53,879 nucleotides of DNA from an uncultured Erysipelotrichaceae bacterium (GCA_902800025.1 CADCDA010000010.1:1-53879), one strand, 5' to 3'; shown: positions 25,969-36,059, counted from the first letter of the stretch. Numbers and translations are program-made. Notes: a model not told the origin generated them from the letters alone.

Positions 25969-27633
25969 TTAACTCTTTTTGAAAAGATAAACCCTAGTTT
26001 CAAATGGTTTAAACGCTTTTTCGTGTTCTTTAAAATTAGACAAAACGATATTGCTATTTGGTATGATCTCACTGTATTTGAATCTTCTACAGGTTTTTGA
26101 AAAACTAGAAATGACAACTAATTTTTCGCTATCGTTTTCCCTTTCATATGCAAAGAAATGTGGGTTAGCAATTTTTATCATCTTAAATGTGCCATCTTCA
26201 ATAACTTTATAGTCATATTTAAGCTTAATTAAGTCTTTGTAGAAATATAGCAAAGAGTCTTTATCATCTAATGCATGTTTAGCGTTGACTTCGTTTTTAG
26301 ATTTATTGACTCTAATCCATGGTTCTACTTTAGAGAAACCGCCGTAAACTGAATCATCCCATAAAACAGGCGTTCTTGCGTTATCTCTAGATACGTCAAA
26401 TAGTATTTGTTTGAATCTCTTTTTGAAAACAGGAACTTTTGACAATATCGCATTAACATTAAATGATTCGACATCTTTAATTTCATCCATTGATTCAAAA
26501 TGAGCGTTTCTCATTCCAAATTCTTGTCCTTGATAAATGAAAGGAGTTCCTTGAAGGAAGAAATAAGCTGCCGCTAAAGATTTTGATGAATTGATGTCAT
26601 CTTCGGTTGTTCCAAATCTTCCAACGCTTCTTCTTTGATCGTGATTTTCAATGAATAAAGAATTCCATCCTTTGCCTGCTAAAGAGACTTGCTGTTTGTT
26701 TAATCTTCTTTTAAAACGAGTAAGTTTAAATTTTCTATAGAAATATTTAACTCCAAAAAAATTATCGCTGTCGGTGTGAGAGAAATTGAAAATCATATCA
26801 AGTTCTTCACGCTTTGGATCAACAAGACTGATATTAACTTTTGGAGTTGCCATAACAGCTTCACCAACAGTCATACAATCATATTTTGATAAAACGTCAA
26901 CATATAGTTCATGTAAGAATTCATGTAGACGAGGACCATTAATATAAGCATCCATTCCAGTTAACGCTGGAAGAGGTATTCTAGACCTAAAGTCTTGTTT
27001 CTTGCTGATTAAATTAATAACGTCACATCTAAAACCATCCGCACCTAAATCAAGCCAGAATTTCAAAACACCTTTAATTTCTTCTCTAACTTTTGGATTT
27101 TCCCAGTTTAAATCTGGTTGTTCTTTTGTAAAAAGGTGCAAATACCATTCATCGGTGTCGCCGATTCTTTCCCATGCTCTTTCGCCAAAAAATCCCTTCC
27201 AGTTATTAGGAGGTTTCTTTCCGTTTCTCTTGCCTTTTCTAATGTAGTAATAATCACGATAAGGTGAATTTTTGTCCTTTAAAGCCTCAAGAAACCACTT
27301 ATGTTGATCAGAAGTATGGTTTGCAACAAGGTCCATAATGAGGCGGATTCCTCTCTTATGCATCTCATCAATCATCTTTTTACAATCTTCCATCGTGCCA
27401 AAAGGTGGATAGATTCCTTCATAATCTGAAATATCATATCCATTATCCTTTTGAGGAGAATCATAAATTGGAGAAAGCCAAATACAGTTGATTCCAAGCT
27501 CTTTTAAATAATCAAGCTTTTCAATGATTCCTTGAATATCGCCTAAACCATCATTATTGGCGTCATAAAAACTTCGTGGATATATTTGATACACGACCGC
27601 TTTTTTATACCAATTAGTGCGTATATTATTCAT
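25969..27633 (-). CDS. GH13 alpha-glucosidase, oligo-1,6-glucosidase type
   Basis: A 554-residue GH13 enzyme, cytoplasmic. Blocks: WYKKAVVYQIYPRSF at the start, DLVANHTSD, nucleophile GFRCDVIN (Asp204), acid/base TVGEA (Glu258) and FIENHD (Asp332). Val after the nucleophile, in DVIN, is the residue linked with alpha-1,6 preference in oligo-1,6-glucosidases. I start at ATG 27633 (MNNIRTNWYKK), with GAGG 6 bases upstream; the frame's earlier TTG adds four residues and lacks a site. It overlaps the alpha-galactosidase stop by 8 bases, so the two are coupled, fitting joint breakdown of raffinose-type or isomalto sugars. Confidence 0.9.
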   Translation of the reverse strand: MNNIRTNWYKKAVVYQIYPRSFYDANNDGLGDIQGIIEKLDYLKELGINCIWLSPIYDSPQKDNGYDISDYEGIYPPFGTMEDCKKMIDEMHKRGIRLIMDLVANHTSDQHKWFLEALKDKNSPYRDYYYIRKGKRNGKKPPNNWKGFFGERAWERIGDTDEWYLHLFTKEQPDLNWENPKVREEIKGVLKFWLDLGADGFRCDVINLISKKQDFRSRIPLPALTGMDAYINGPRLHEFLHELYVDVLSKYDCMTVGEAVMATPKVNISLVDPKREELDMIFNFSHTDSDNFFGVKYFYRKFKLTRFKRRLNKQQVSLAGKGWNSLFIENHDQRRSVGRFGTTEDDINSSKSLAAAYFFLQGTPFIYQGQEFGMRNAHFESMDEIKDVESFNVNAILSKVPVFKKRFKQILFDVSRDNARTPVLWDDSVYGGFSKVEPWIRVNKSKNEVNAKHALDDKDSLLYFYKDLIKLKYDYKVIEDGTFKMIKIANPHFFAYERENDSEKLVVISSFSKTCRRFKYSEIIPNSNIVLSNFKEHEKAFKPFETRVYLFKKS

Positions 27634-29956
27634 GTTTTTCCTCAATTATGTATAACCTACTACCAAAGTCACGAAGCACTCTAACGTATTCGTTAGTGCC
27701 GCTCGCAGACCATTCAGGAGTAAGTTTGATTCCTTTGTTATTAATCGCGCTACCAGGAACTTCGTAATGATCTTTTTCACTTGGCATCGTTATATATTTA
27801 CTTGCGATATCAACAATCTTACCATGTGGATTTACGTGGAACGGTAAAATCATATTTACAAGTCCACCATATTCTTTAATGTTATGTACAACTTCAACAT
27901 TATCTACTGTATAGATTTTGTTCTCATCTAATTCACGAGCAAAGAGGACACTTTCTTGAGGAAGTAGAGATTGTAAGCCAGCAAATTCTCCAACAATACA
28001 TCTAGATTTATCTTTGCTATTAACTTGCCATCTAATATGTCCATTTGTGGATGAGAGTTCATAGAACTCACCATATTGGAAAATATCTCGGTATTTCTTA
28101 TAAACTTCGATGAGTTTTTTGCATCTTTCTTTTTCAAACTTATTAAGCTCAGAGAACATCAATTCATATCCGAGCACTCCAAAAGAAGCGACGTTATATC
28201 TTGTATCCATCGACATCTCTCTTAAAGATTGATGATTGCTTGAACAGGATACGTGATTAGAAAGAGTTGATTGAGGATATCCGTATAAATACCCACGTTG
28301 GATAGATAGTCTTTCATGAGCGTCTGTATCATCGCTTGACCAAATTTGTGGACAGTATGAAAGAATGCCTAAATCGAAGCGGTTACCACCACTTGCGCAT
28401 CCTTCAAATAAAACATGAGGATATTTCTCTGTTAAGGTTTTTAATACCTTATATAATCCCAAAACATAGTTGTGGAAGAATTCACCTACATCTTCTCTAT
28501 TAGGAAGATCAGACATATGACGATTCATGTCCCATTTCACATATTCAATATTTGCTTCATCTAAAATCTTGGAAAAATTAGAAATGATGTAATCTTGAAC
28601 TTCTGGTTTAGTCAAATCTAATAATAGTTCATGTCTAGATAAACTTGGTTCAATAATCGAACTTTTAACTGCCCACTCTGGGTGTTCTTTATATAAGTCG
28701 CTTTGAGGATTAACAGCTTCTGGTTCAAACCATAAACCAAATTTCAATCCAAGTTTATTAATTCTTTTGGCGAGTCCAGTTAGTCCATGAGGAAGTTTTT
28801 TCTTATTAATCCAATAATCACCTAAACCATGGCTATCATCATTACGTGAAGAAAACCATCCGTCATCAAGGACGAATAATTCCGCACCATATTCTTTTGC
28901 TTTTTTAGCGATATTAATAACTTTCGATTCAGTGAACTTGAAATAGGTGGCTTCCCAGTTATTAATGACTACAGGCCGAAGAGCCTCCTTCCACCTGCTC
29001 GCGATGACGTGTTCGTTAACGAACTTGTGCATATTACTTCGTGCTCCGTTAATTCCTTTATCGGAGAAAGTAAAAATCGCGTACGGTGTTTTAAACGATT
29101 CGTTTTCTTTTAATATATGGTCAAAACAAAATGGGCTAATACCAGATTGCACTCTGACATATCCATAAGGAGATAATTCAATTTCAGAAATATGGTTACC
29201 GCTATAAATAAGATTAAAAATATAGACATCTCCATAATCAAGTGATGCATCTTTATTCTTAATCAAGAATAATGGGTTAACTTTGTGCGATGAAAAACCA
29301 GTTCTTGATTCATGGACAATTCTTCCTGGAACAAGGAGTTGATTCGCTTCATTCATCTCGCTTGCCCAACCACCAACAAAGTTCTTCAATTCATATTCAT
29401 GGTTAATCATATCTAATTGCATTGATAAGGCTTTTAAAACATGTAAGGAGTCATTTCCTTTATTGTTTATAACCATATTCCTTGCAATAACGTTGCTCTC
29501 TATAAAAATTACGTAATGGAGTTCAATTTCTACTTTGTTAGCTTTGTCCACTAAGTAAACAATAACTTCTTCATCATTATCGTGTGGAGCAGGCAAAGAT
29601 GAACCATCCAATGGTTCTTTTCTAATTTCGTATCTATCATATGAAAAATCAAATGTATAGCCAGCCTTATCACTCTTTAATAAAACTGGAGTGCTCTTAT
29701 AGTCTCCTTTATGTGGGAAAGAGAATTCTAAAAGAACATTGTCCATAGAAAGTTGATCGTTGATTTCTTCTTTATATGTTGTGGAGGTTCCTTTTTGGCA
29801 AGATACTTTTTGTTTTAAAGAATCGATATTAAAATCTTTGATTTCAATTCTTTTTCCAAAATAATCGTGTAATAAAAGTCCTGTCTTATCGACATGAAAT
29901 ACATAAGTTAAATCTTTTGTGTTTAAAATAAACACTTCACCATTTGAAATTGCCAT
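27626..29956 (-). CDS. GH36 alpha-galactosidase
   Basis: A 776-residue cytoplasmic alpha-galactosidase, of the usual length for the tetrameric bacterial GH36 group. The beta-rich N-terminal domain (1-330) precedes the barrel with LFVLDDGWF, FGLWFEPE, nucleophile YVKWDMNRH (Asp476), FEGCASGGNRFD and the acid/base segment SSDDTDAHER (541-549). A CGGAG site precedes ATG 29956. First gene of the GH36-GH13 operon and divergent from the GH2 gene, sharing a 54-base promoter region, so all three are probably controlled together. Confidence 0.94.
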   Translation of the reverse strand: MAISNGEVFILNTKDLTYVFHVDKTGLLLHDYFGKRIEIKDFNIDSLKQKVSCQKGTSTTYKEEINDQLSMDNVLLEFSFPHKGDYKSTPVLLKSDKAGYTFDFSYDRYEIRKEPLDGSSLPAPHDNDEEVIVYLVDKANKVEIELHYVIFIESNVIARNMVINNKGNDSLHVLKALSMQLDMINHEYELKNFVGGWASEMNEANQLLVPGRIVHESRTGFSSHKVNPLFLIKNKDASLDYGDVYIFNLIYSGNHISEIELSPYGYVRVQSGISPFCFDHILKENESFKTPYAIFTFSDKGINGARSNMHKFVNEHVIASRWKEALRPVVINNWEATYFKFTESKVINIAKKAKEYGAELFVLDDGWFSSRNDDSHGLGDYWINKKKLPHGLTGLAKRINKLGLKFGLWFEPEAVNPQSDLYKEHPEWAVKSSIIEPSLSRHELLLDLTKPEVQDYIISNFSKILDEANIEYVKWDMNRHMSDLPNREDVGEFFHNYVLGLYKVLKTLTEKYPHVLFEGCASGGNRFDLGILSYCPQIWSSDDTDAHERLSIQRGYLYGYPQSTLSNHVSCSSNHQSLREMSMDTRYNVASFGVLGYELMFSELNKFEKERCKKLIEVYKKYRDIFQYGEFYELSSTNGHIRWQVNSKDKSRCIVGEFAGLQSLLPQESVLFARELDENKIYTVDNVEVVHNIKEYGGLVNMILPFHVNPHGKIVDIASKYITMPSEKDHYEVPGSAINNKGIKLTPEWSASGTNEYVRVLRDFGSRLYIIEEKHE

Positions 29957-29972
29957 AGTTTATAATCTCCGA

Positions 29973-29990
29973 AATTATTATATAATAATT
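29973..29990. promoter_or_regulatory. Shared divergent -10 region of GH36 and GH2
   Basis: AATTATTATATAATAATT is a perfect 18-base palindrome that contains a TATAAT on each strand. For the minus strand TTGTTA lies 16 bases upstream (plus 29999-30004). The plus-strand -35 is unclear. With only 54 bases between the two start codons, the two promoters must overlap. Confidence 0.5.
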
Positions 29991-30010
29991 ACGAGGTTTA
30001 ACAAAAGCAA

Positions 30011-32332
30011 ATGAAGACATCATTAAATTTTTCCTGGAAATTTATTCCAGATTATAAAGAAGAATATTTAACAAAATTACCTGATACCGCCACGGAAGTT
30101 GATATTCCACACACCGCCTTTGAAGTACCATATAATTACTTCTCTGAAAACGATTATCAGGCAATTGTCACATACGAAAAAATCTTTAACGTTAGTAAAG
30201 TAAATAAAAATAGAAGATATTTTATCCGTTTTGACGGCTTAATGGTCAAAGCTCATATCTATTTTAATGGAGCGGATTTAGGTTCACATATTTCAGCCTA
30301 TCTTCCTTTTGAAGTAGAGGTTACTGACTATATAAAGGAAAAAGATAATCGTCTTATCGCTATTGTTGATACACATGAAGATCCTGAAGTTCCACCATTT
30401 GGTTATGTTGTTGATTATTTAACATTCTCTGGTATTTACCGTGAAGTCTATTTAATTGACGAACCAAAAACATATTTAAGAAACATTTATGCTCATGGAG
30501 ATTCAAAAGGAAACCTCGATATTATTTATGAGAAAATCGGAGATGAAAAAGCCACTATTTCCCATAAGTTGTTAAAAGACAATAAAGTGATAAAAGAAGG
30601 CGATACCGACAAGTTTAAGGTTGAAAACGTTGATTTATGGGATATTGATAATCCTAATTTATATACACTAGAAACTACTATCGAAGTTAATGGCGATAAA
30701 GAAGTATATCAAACTAGATTTGGCTTTAGGAATGTTCTATTCACCAATCACGGCTTTTATATTAATGGAAAGAAAATCAAACTAGTCGGTTTAAATAGAC
30801 ACCAAGGTTATCCAATTATGGGTTATGCAGCAAGTAAAAGCCTACAAATCGATGATGCTGATATTCTTAAAAAAGAAGTTGGTGTTAATGTTGTAAGAAC
30901 TAGCCACTATCCACAAAGTGAACATTTCCTTAACAGATGTGATGAAATAGGTTTATTAGTTTTAAATGAAATTCCAGGCTGGCAACACCTATCACATAGC
31001 GAAACTTGGAGAAGCAATTGCGTTGATAACGCAAGACGCATGGTTTTAAAAGAGAGAAACCATCCATCTTTGATTGCTCATGGAGTTAGAGTGGATGAAT
31101 CGGTTGATGATCACGAATTATATACAAAAACAAATGAAGTCGCTCATACATTAGATCCATTTAGACAGACTATCGGTGTGAGGAATTTTAAAGACAGTGA
31201 ATTATTAGAAGATATATATGGATATAATGACTTCTCTTGTGATTCGATGAAGATTGGCTTAATCGATCCTAAAAATGTCAAACATATGAATAAGCCATAT
31301 CTTGTTACTGAATATTTAGGACACATGGATCCAGTAAAGCCAACTAGCGATGAACAAAAGAGAATCGAAATTAGCTTAAGACACGCGAAAGTCATCGACG
31401 ATAACTATAAACACGAAGATGCCTGTGGAGCGATTGGTTGGTGCTTTGTTGATTACCATACCCACACTGATTTTGGAAGTGGAGATCACATTTGTCCTCA
31501 CGGAGTTTACGATTTATATCGTAATCCAAAGTATTCTTCCTATATCTATGCTTCTCAACAAGATAACTATCCAGTGTTGATGTTATTAAGTAATTTAAAG
31601 CCTGGAGATGTTCCAGAAGCCATCTTTAACGATTTATATGTCGCTACTAACTGCGATTATATCGAACTATACAAAAATGAAGAACTCGTTGATAAGTTCT
31701 ATCCAAAAAGAGATGTCTTTAAATATTTAAAACATCCTCCAATTCTTTTAGACGATATTGTCGGTTTAACTTTTAAAGAAAAGAAGTTCCCAGAGAAGCA
31801 TCAAAGAAAAATCGCGAAGATGTTCTCTTATGCAGCAATGCACGGGTTCAATCATCTTCCATTTAATGTAAAACTTTATCTCGGATATATGATGATGAAA
31901 TATAAAATTTCATATACCGAGTTAGTTGGATACTGGAATGAATATGTTGGCTCCTGGGGTGGATACGCTAAAACATATAAAATCAAAGGATATAAAAACG
32001 GCGAAGTCGTAAAGGAAATTGAAGTTGGTCCATCAAATGAATTTGATTTAAGGGTGACCACCAATAAAAACGAATTAGTAAATGAAGATACTTATGACAC
32101 TCTTAGAATTAGAGTGGAACATATTGATCAACATGGTAGCCTCATGAACTATTCAGCGCATATATTAGAGATTGAAACAAAAGGACCAATCGAATTAATT
32201 GGTCCATCTCATCAAGCTTTGCTTGGTGGACAATTAAGTCTCTACGTTAGAAGTAAAAAAGAAAAAGGAACTGGAGTTATTACCATTAAGATGGATAAGT
32301 TATCTAAGGTTATCTCAGTTCCTGTTAAGTAA
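30011..32332 (+). CDS. GH2 glycosidase (beta-galactosidase-like)
   Basis: A 773-residue GH2 enzyme without signal peptide. A jelly-roll domain (1-155) is followed by an Ig-like domain and the barrel (about 245-525): TSHYP (297-301), acid/base HGVRVDES (Glu363) and nucleophile LVTEY (Glu434), then a C-terminal extension. The acid/base block differs from the WSLGNE of LacZ, so the natural substrate may be a beta-galactoside, glucuronide or mannoside. GAGG lies rather far (about 13 bases) from the ATG. Its end overlaps the convergent tcdA gene by 18 bases. Confidence 0.88.
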   Translation: MKTSLNFSWKFIPDYKEEYLTKLPDTATEVDIPHTAFEVPYNYFSENDYQAIVTYEKIFNVSKVNKNRRYFIRFDGLMVKAHIYFNGADLGSHISAYLPFEVEVTDYIKEKDNRLIAIVDTHEDPEVPPFGYVVDYLTFSGIYREVYLIDEPKTYLRNIYAHGDSKGNLDIIYEKIGDEKATISHKLLKDNKVIKEGDTDKFKVENVDLWDIDNPNLYTLETTIEVNGDKEVYQTRFGFRNVLFTNHGFYINGKKIKLVGLNRHQGYPIMGYAASKSLQIDDADILKKEVGVNVVRTSHYPQSEHFLNRCDEIGLLVLNEIPGWQHLSHSETWRSNCVDNARRMVLKERNHPSLIAHGVRVDESVDDHELYTKTNEVAHTLDPFRQTIGVRNFKDSELLEDIYGYNDFSCDSMKIGLIDPKNVKHMNKPYLVTEYLGHMDPVKPTSDEQKRIEISLRHAKVIDDNYKHEDACGAIGWCFVDYHTHTDFGSGDHICPHGVYDLYRNPKYSSYIYASQQDNYPVLMLLSNLKPGDVPEAIFNDLYVATNCDYIELYKNEELVDKFYPKRDVFKYLKHPPILLDDIVGLTFKEKKFPEKHQRKIAKMFSYAAMHGFNHLPFNVKLYLGYMMMKYKISYTELVGYWNEYVGSWGGYAKTYKIKGYKNGEVVKEIEVGPSNEFDLRVTTNKNELVNEDTYDTLRIRVEHIDQHGSLMNYSAHILEIETKGPIELIGPSHQALLGGQLSLYVRSKKEKGTGVITIKMDKLSKVISVPVK

Positions 32333-33019
32333 ATCTTTAATCACTTCACTAGCAATGACTAATCCCATTGCAGGAGGGACAAAGGAAGTTGAGCCAGTAA
32401 TGGCTCTTTTCTTTTCGTCAAATTCATTAACTTTAATCGGTTCTTCTTTTGAATAAACAACTTTAAGATGAGTGATTCCTCGCTTCTTTAATTCGTGTCG
32501 AAGAATCTTCGCTAGAGGGTCAACACTAGTCTTATATATATCGCTAACTTCAAGCTTTGTTGGGTCTATTTTATTACCGGCCCCCATTGCTGATATAATC
32601 GGCACATTTTGTGAATTAGCACGTAAGACCAGGCTTATTTTCGCGCTCATATTGTCAACTGCATCAATAACATAATCATATTTTGAAAGATTAAATTCAT
32701 CTTCATTTTCTGGCAAATAAAACTTTTTAATCGCCTCAACTTCGATATCTGGATTTATATCAAGAAGTCTAGCTTTAAGAACTTCAACTTTACTTTTTCC
32801 AATTGTCGAATGTAAAGCCACTAATTGACGGTTGATGTTCGTGATTTCAACATCATCAAAATCAACAATTGTAATATGTCCGACACCACTTCTTGCTAAT
32901 GCTTCAGTGAGATGCCCACCAACTCCACCAACACCAAAAACGATAACTTTAGAGTTATATAGTTTTTCCATATTTTCTTTAGAAAATATCAGTTCAGTTC
33001 TTTTAAATTGTTCTTTCAT
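32315..33019 (-). CDS. tcdA: tRNA threonylcarbamoyladenosine dehydratase TcdA
   Basis: A 234-residue E1-like enzyme that cyclises t6A at position 37 of ANN-decoding tRNAs, using ATP. Nucleotide fold VIVFGVGGVGGHL, VDFDDVEITNINRQ, adenylation and metal region DYVIDAVDNM and SAMGAGNKIDP are the typical blocks; length fits. TATAAT (33028-33033) is only 8 bases before the ATG and there is no Shine-Dalgarno site, so the mRNA may be leaderless. Its 3' end overlaps the GH2 gene end on the other strand. Confidence 0.9.
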   Translation of the reverse strand: MKEQFKRTELIFSKENMEKLYNSKVIVFGVGGVGGHLTEALARSGVGHITIVDFDDVEITNINRQLVALHSTIGKSKVEVLKARLLDINPDIEVEAIKKFYLPENEDEFNLSKYDYVIDAVDNMSAKISLVLRANSQNVPIISAMGAGNKIDPTKLEVSDIYKTSVDPLAKILRHELKKRGITHLKVVYSKEEPIKVNEFDEKKRAITGSTSFVPPAMGLVIASEVIKDLLNRN

Positions 33020-33027
33020 CTTTGTCT

Positions 33028-33056
33028 ATTATACAAAAAAGAAAAGAAGGAATAAA
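33028..33056 (-). promoter_or_regulatory. tcdA promoter
   Basis: Minus strand TTTATT (33056-33051), 17-base spacer, TATAAT (33033-33028). It overlaps the terminator of the upstream transporter operon. Confidence 0.5.
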
Positions 33057-33064
33057 CCTTCTTT
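33035..33064 (-). terminator. terminator of the aromatic amino-acid transporter operon
   Basis: Minus strand AAAGAAGG/CCTTCTTT stem (33064-33043) with a 6-base loop and a TCTTTTTT tail. The stem begins in the stop codon of the ATPase gene. Confidence 0.75.
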
Positions 33065-34076
33065 AGTTTTCAGCTTTCTTGTCAGCTTCTTCAAACATCT
33101 TAAGAAGATCGTCGACTGTGAGCTTTTTCTTTTCTTCACCTTTAACATCGAGAATAATGTGTCCAAGGTGGAACATAATTAAACGATTTCCATATGTTAA
33201 AGCGTCTTTCATGTTGTGTGTAACCATTAAGGTAGTCATTTGATTTTCATGAACAATTTTATCGGTTAATTCCAAAACCTTTTTGGCGGTCTTAGGGTCT
33301 AACGCAGCTGTGTGTTCATCTAGAAGGAGGATTTGTTTAGTCAAATCAAATTTATTTCTAATCGCACTGTCAAACTCTTGATAGGCCACATTAATCTTTT
33401 CCTTTTTATCAATTTTTGATAAAGATGAATCATTTTTGATGTCAGATACTTTTTTATCATATTCGCCTTTTCGTAAATTGTATTCATCTTCGAATTCTTT
33501 TCTTGCGACATTTTCATCTAACCCAGAGAATAAAACATAGTCTCTTTTCATCATTTTAAAGGTTGGTCGATTTCTTATTGTCGCCATTAAAAGAGTTAAG
33601 GCTTGTCTTTGCCCACCGGACATCACACCGACTTTTTGATTTAATCTATCTTCTAAACCAAGACCAAATCTTTTCAATTCTTCTATGAAGATCTTTTTAT
33701 CTTTTTCTTTGAAGCCCCATCTAATTGCAGAATGTGTCCATCCCCTTAAATAAGCGACTTCAAGGTTTTCAAGAACACTCATATCTCCGGCAGTACCTTT
33801 CATTGGATCTTGGAAAACACGTCCAAAGTAGGCTGCTCTTTTATATTCTGGGATTTTAGTCACATCTCTTCCATTAAGAAGGACTTTGCCGCTATCAGGA
33901 GTTAAGGAACCAGCAACAATATTTAACGTTGTTGATTTTCCACTACCATTTCCACCGATAATAGTGACAAACTCACCTGGTTCTATTTGAAGAGTAACGT
34001 TATCAAGAGCAGTTCTTTCGTCTTCTTTGTTGCCACTGATATTAAATGTTTTAGTGACATTAACTAACTCAAGCAT
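33063..34076 (-). CDS. ABC transporter ATPase (TrpZ-like) with inserted helical segment
   Basis: A 337-residue ATPase of the three-part TrpXYZ-type amino-acid importer. Walker A GGNGSGKST (41-49), Q-loop VFQDP, signature MSGGQRQALTLL (152-163), Walker B QILLLDEHTAALDP (248-261) and switch His VTHN. Between signature and Walker B, where family members have about 20 residues, there is an extra segment of about 75 residues (172-247), highly charged and probably coiled coil (DKKVSDIKND, KIDKKEKINV). All catalytic motifs remain intact and in frame, so it is not a pseudogene. The start overlaps the permease end by 13 bases with AAAGGAG upstream. Confidence 0.88.
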   Translation of the reverse strand: MLELVNVTKTFNISGNKEDERTALDNVTLQIEPGEFVTIIGGNGSGKSTTLNIVAGSLTPDSGKVLLNGRDVTKIPEYKRAAYFGRVFQDPMKGTAGDMSVLENLEVAYLRGWTHSAIRWGFKEKDKKIFIEELKRFGLGLEDRLNQKVGVMSGGQRQALTLLMATIRNRPTFKMMKRDYVLFSGLDENVARKEFEDEYNLRKGEYDKKVSDIKNDSSLSKIDKKEKINVAYQEFDSAIRNKFDLTKQILLLDEHTAALDPKTAKKVLELTDKIVHENQMTTLMVTHNMKDALTYGNRLIMFHLGHIILDVKGEEKKKLTVDDLLKMFEEADKKAEN

Positions 34077-35005
34077 TTGTTATTCTCCTTTCTCTTCTTT
34101 GCTTCTTTAATCAACGTTTGAACGAGTGGAATTGATAAAGCAATTGTAATTAAGACTGCGTATAAGAGGTTTTTAAGTTGAGTTGGGAATCCAAGTTCAA
34201 TAGCAACAGTAACAATTATGAAGTACACAATTGCGCCTAAACCGATAGAAATAAGGCGGTTCTTGAAGGTTCTCTTGCCAAAAATGGATTCACCAATAAG
34301 GATTGAAGCTAAACCAATAACCAAGAAACCAGAAGACACTTTGATGTCACAGCTTCTTAAGTCTTGGCAGAACATTGCACCTGCTAAGCCAATTAAAGAA
34401 TTGGATAAAACAAGAGCAACAATTGACGCACGTTTGGTGTTAATGCCTTGAGCACGTCCCATTTCTTCATTCATACCGGTCGCTCTAATAGCCATACCGT
34501 ATTCTGTTCCGAAGAAGAAATAGATAGCGATAAAAACAATGATTACGACCACTAACATGATTCCAGTTTTAATTAATGGACGATAAATTGGATCGCCATA
34601 ATAGAAAACAGAATAGATTGTGTAATCTGCTGGATCTAATGTCACGTTATTTGTGAATGGAGAAGATCCTTTTGTTAATCCAAGGATTAACATAGATAAC
34701 GATGCGGTTAATGTCATCGTGATAATACCACTTAATAATTTTGGAATTCTTAACTTTGTGTAGAACACTGAGGTGAGATAACCGCAAAGACCGCCACCAA
34801 TGGTTCCAACTAAAGTTGCTAAGAATGGATCGACTTGTAATCTAATTAACGCAATGGCGAAAGAGCCTCCAATAAGGAAGCTTCCTTCAGCAGTCAAATC
34901 CGCAAAATCGAGTAAACGATATGTGAGGAAGATGCCAAGCGCTAATAAGCAGCATGGAAGACCACTAGTTAATATATTTAAGATAACACTTACAATATAA
35001 GGCAT
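34064..35005 (-). CDS. ABC transporter permease (TrpY-like, LivH superfamily)
   Basis: A 313-residue membrane protein with eight to nine helices of the branched-chain-amino-acid/sugar permease type (BPD_transp_2). The block FFGTEYGMAIRATGMNEEMGRAQGINT is the cytoplasmic coupling loop. It begins 2 bases after the binding-protein stop and has no strong ribosome site, so it relies on translational coupling. It forms the transmembrane channel of the operon's importer. Confidence 0.88.
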   Translation of the reverse strand: MPYIVSVILNILTSGLPCCLLALGIFLTYRLLDFADLTAEGSFLIGGSFAIALIRLQVDPFLATLVGTIGGGLCGYLTSVFYTKLRIPKLLSGIITMTLTASLSMLILGLTKGSSPFTNNVTLDPADYTIYSVFYYGDPIYRPLIKTGIMLVVVIIVFIAIYFFFGTEYGMAIRATGMNEEMGRAQGINTKRASIVALVLSNSLIGLAGAMFCQDLRSCDIKVSSGFLVIGLASILIGESIFGKRTFKNRLISIGLGAIVYFIIVTVAIELGFPTQLKNLLYAVLITIALSIPLVQTLIKEAKKRKENNKCLS

Positions 35006-35007
35006 AA

Positions 35008-36045
35008 TTAATCGTTAATATCTTCGAATCCTTCTAATGCTGAACTTGGGATTGTAATACCAGCATCTGCTATATTAGCAGAACTGAATACTTTATTCCA
35101 CTCACTTTCATCGAGTGACTTGAAGCAATCGATGTTTTCGGTGAGTTGAGTTCCACTTAAAATGTTAGCGGCCATTTCGCCAGCTTTTCGTCCTAAAACA
35201 GAGTAGTTAACGCTGAATGTGATGTGTCCACCACTTTGGAGCATTCCTTCTTCGCCAACGATGCAAAGGGTGTTGGAGCCGTGTAATGCTGCTTTAATGA
35301 CAGGCATATTATCAGCGATATTATTATCGGTTGGAATATAAATGACATCAACTTTGTTGATGAGGTTTGTTGCGACTTGAGATAAATCACTTGAACCAGT
35401 GCATGTTGCAATTGTGATATTGCCACTTGGCATACCTTGTTTAATCGCTTCCGCTTTCGCACGGTCTGCTTGAACTTCAGAGTTGATTTCACTAGATGTA
35501 TAGATAATGCCAAGTTTCTTTGTTCCAATCGCGCTTTCGCCAAAGATTCTCTTAATTAAACCGATTTGGCTTTCAACTGGGTTGTCATCACTTGTTCCAG
35601 TAACGCTACCATCATGGCCAGTTAATGATTTCATCAAGCTTGCGGTGACTGGGTCAGTAACTGCGGTGAATAAAAGTGGTTGCTTTTTGCCAGCTTCATC
35701 ACGAGCGTTCTTAAGTGCGACTGCGGATGGGGTGGCTACTCCAAAGAGTAGATCACTACTTGTCACTAGTGATTTTGCTTGTGTAGTTTGAATTGAAGAA
35801 TCACCATTAGAAATCTCATAATCAATATTGATATTCTTATTAGCTAAAAGAGGGCTTTCAAACAACACCTTTTCAAAAGCTTCTTCCGCGCTATCAAGAG
35901 CAGGGAATGAGGCGATTTGTAAGATACCAATATTGAATGTATCCTTTGATGGATCGATGACCGCGTGGTCAACAGCCTGTGCAGGACGGCATGACATTAA
36001 TGCAAGTAATGCCGAGACTGGTAAGAGAAATAGTCTTTTTTTCAT
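35008..36045 (-). CDS. ABC transporter substrate-binding lipoprotein (TrpX-like), probable aromatic amino-acid binder
   Basis: A 345-residue solute-binding lipoprotein of the ABC_sub_bind family, which includes tryptophan and tyrosine binders. Lipobox ALMSC gives Cys19. Conserved blocks include LLFGVATPSAVAL, PLLFTAVTDPV, KLGIIYTSSE, YIPTDNN and VGEEGM. I start at ATG 36045 (MKKRLFLLP) after a TTGGAGG site; the longer frame upstream runs into the attenuator region. The 5' leader (36046 to about 36229) encodes a Tyr/Phe-rich peptide and an attenuator, which points to tyrosine or phenylalanine as substrate; that is inference. Confidence 0.87.
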   Translation of the reverse strand: MKKRLFLLPVSALLALMSCRPAQAVDHAVIDPSKDTFNIGILQIASFPALDSAEEAFEKVLFESPLLANKNINIDYEISNGDSSIQTTQAKSLVTSSDLLFGVATPSAVALKNARDEAGKKQPLLFTAVTDPVTASLMKSLTGHDGSVTGTSDDNPVESQIGLIKRIFGESAIGTKKLGIIYTSSEINSEVQADRAKAEAIKQGMPSGNITIATCTGSSDLSQVATNLINKVDVIYIPTDNNIADNMPVIKAALHGSNTLCIVGEEGMLQSGGHITFSVNYSVLGRKAGEMAANILSGTQLTENIDCFKSLDESEWNKVFSSANIADAGITIPSSALEGFEDIND

Positions 36046-36059
36046 AATACGAACCTCCA

